A DNA stretch of 64,000 bases from Nitrosospira sp. Nl5 (GTDB lineage Bacteria > Pseudomonadota > Gammaproteobacteria > Burkholderiales > Nitrosomonadaceae). Location: positions 300,219 through 364,218 of the forward strand of contig NZ_FMVQ01000002.1 in assembly GCF_900102495.1 (NCBI RefSeq), read 5' to 3'. Positions 63,987 through 64,000 of the stretch are shown one piece after another (within the stretch, counting starts at the first letter, position 1; every line of letters begins with the position of its first letter). Below the pieces are notes generated by a model. The model was not told where the DNA came from. It was given only the letters and a program-made list of their open reading frames with translations, and did not search any database. A program made the translations under genes and the position numbers.

Positions 63987-64000
63987 GTGGCGCGCTTGCC
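63987..64000 (+). CDS. Start of a possible REP-associated transposase (partial)
   Basis: A GTG at 63987 opens (M)ARLP, the usual first residues of REP-associated tyrosine transposases (Y1_Tnp type). Only four codons and part of a fifth lie in the window. The upstream REP-like sequence agrees. Too short to be sure. Confidence 0.3.

Noticed and set aside
1..64000. CRISPR array, tRNA or rRNA genes
   Set aside because: No regularly spaced repeats and no cloverleaf or rRNA sequence recognised by eye.

Overview
The window looks like chromosome of a Gram-negative betaproteobacterium, most plausibly an ammonia oxidiser of the Nitrosospira type. This is an inference from gene content: outer-membrane porin and TonB receptor genes, a PEP-CTERM tail remnant, a Tat-exported SDR enzyme, tyrosinase and multicopper oxidase genes. 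No rRNA, tRNA or amo/hao gene is present to confirm it.

Layout. (1) 1-2300: a graveyard of mobile DNA with a ParE-like toxin fragment, a frameshifted Tn3-type resolvase, a Tn3 transposase C-terminal fragment and an IS66 TnpA-like stub. (2) 2301-29517: one uninterrupted minus-strand operon of 17 genes, read right to left, for an extracellular contractile injection system (eCIS): sheath, tube, hub chaperone, Pro-rich protein, DUF4255 cap-like protein, AAA+ ATPase, Afp7-like adaptor, LysM protein, gp27-like hub, gp5-like spike, spike-tip candidate, gp25, two baseplate J-like wedges, gpI-like wedge, a giant beta-helix fibre candidate, a six-PASTA protein, and a DUF4157 protein with an HNH-like motif as candidate cargo. 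Neighbours overlap by 1-20 bases or lie within about 25 bases. (3) 29518-30930: mostly non-coding, with a candidate promoter and repeats. (4) 31780-36733: a minus-strand set that looks like a RiPP (ribosomal peptide) locus: membrane protein, subtilisin-like peptidase, an 80-aa Cys-pair protein, a free-standing PatG C-terminal-like protein, and three small genes sharing an N-terminal motif but with different tails, one carrying four CX3C motifs. (5) 37968-43619: copper-enzyme region with tyrosinase, a His-rich partner, and a multicopper oxidase fused to a galactose/glyoxal-oxidase-like domain. (6) 43623-63820: ordinary chromosomal genes: GAF protein, lipoprotein pair, phytase-like esterase, SDR, Trk/Ktr potassium uptake pair, universal stress protein, porin, DUF1264 protein, aldo/keto reductase, flavin reductase, SRPBCC protein and O-methyltransferase, TonB receptor, cupin, DUF4198 protein. 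(7) The right edge probably enters a REP-associated transposase.

How the parts work together. The eCIS operon has hub, spike, wedges, tube, sheath, cap and ATPase, and no terminase, portal, capsid, integrase, ClpV or TssJLM genes, so it is neither a prophage nor a T6SS. Its promoter-distal genes (fibre, PASTA, DUF4157) are the likely target-binding and cargo end. Degenerate direct repeats near 1778 and 30220 bracket it, and with the mobile-element debris they suggest acquisition as a block. The peptide locus shares a ~95-base repeat with the eCIS upstream region, which may be a shared regulatory segment or simply a dispersed repeat.
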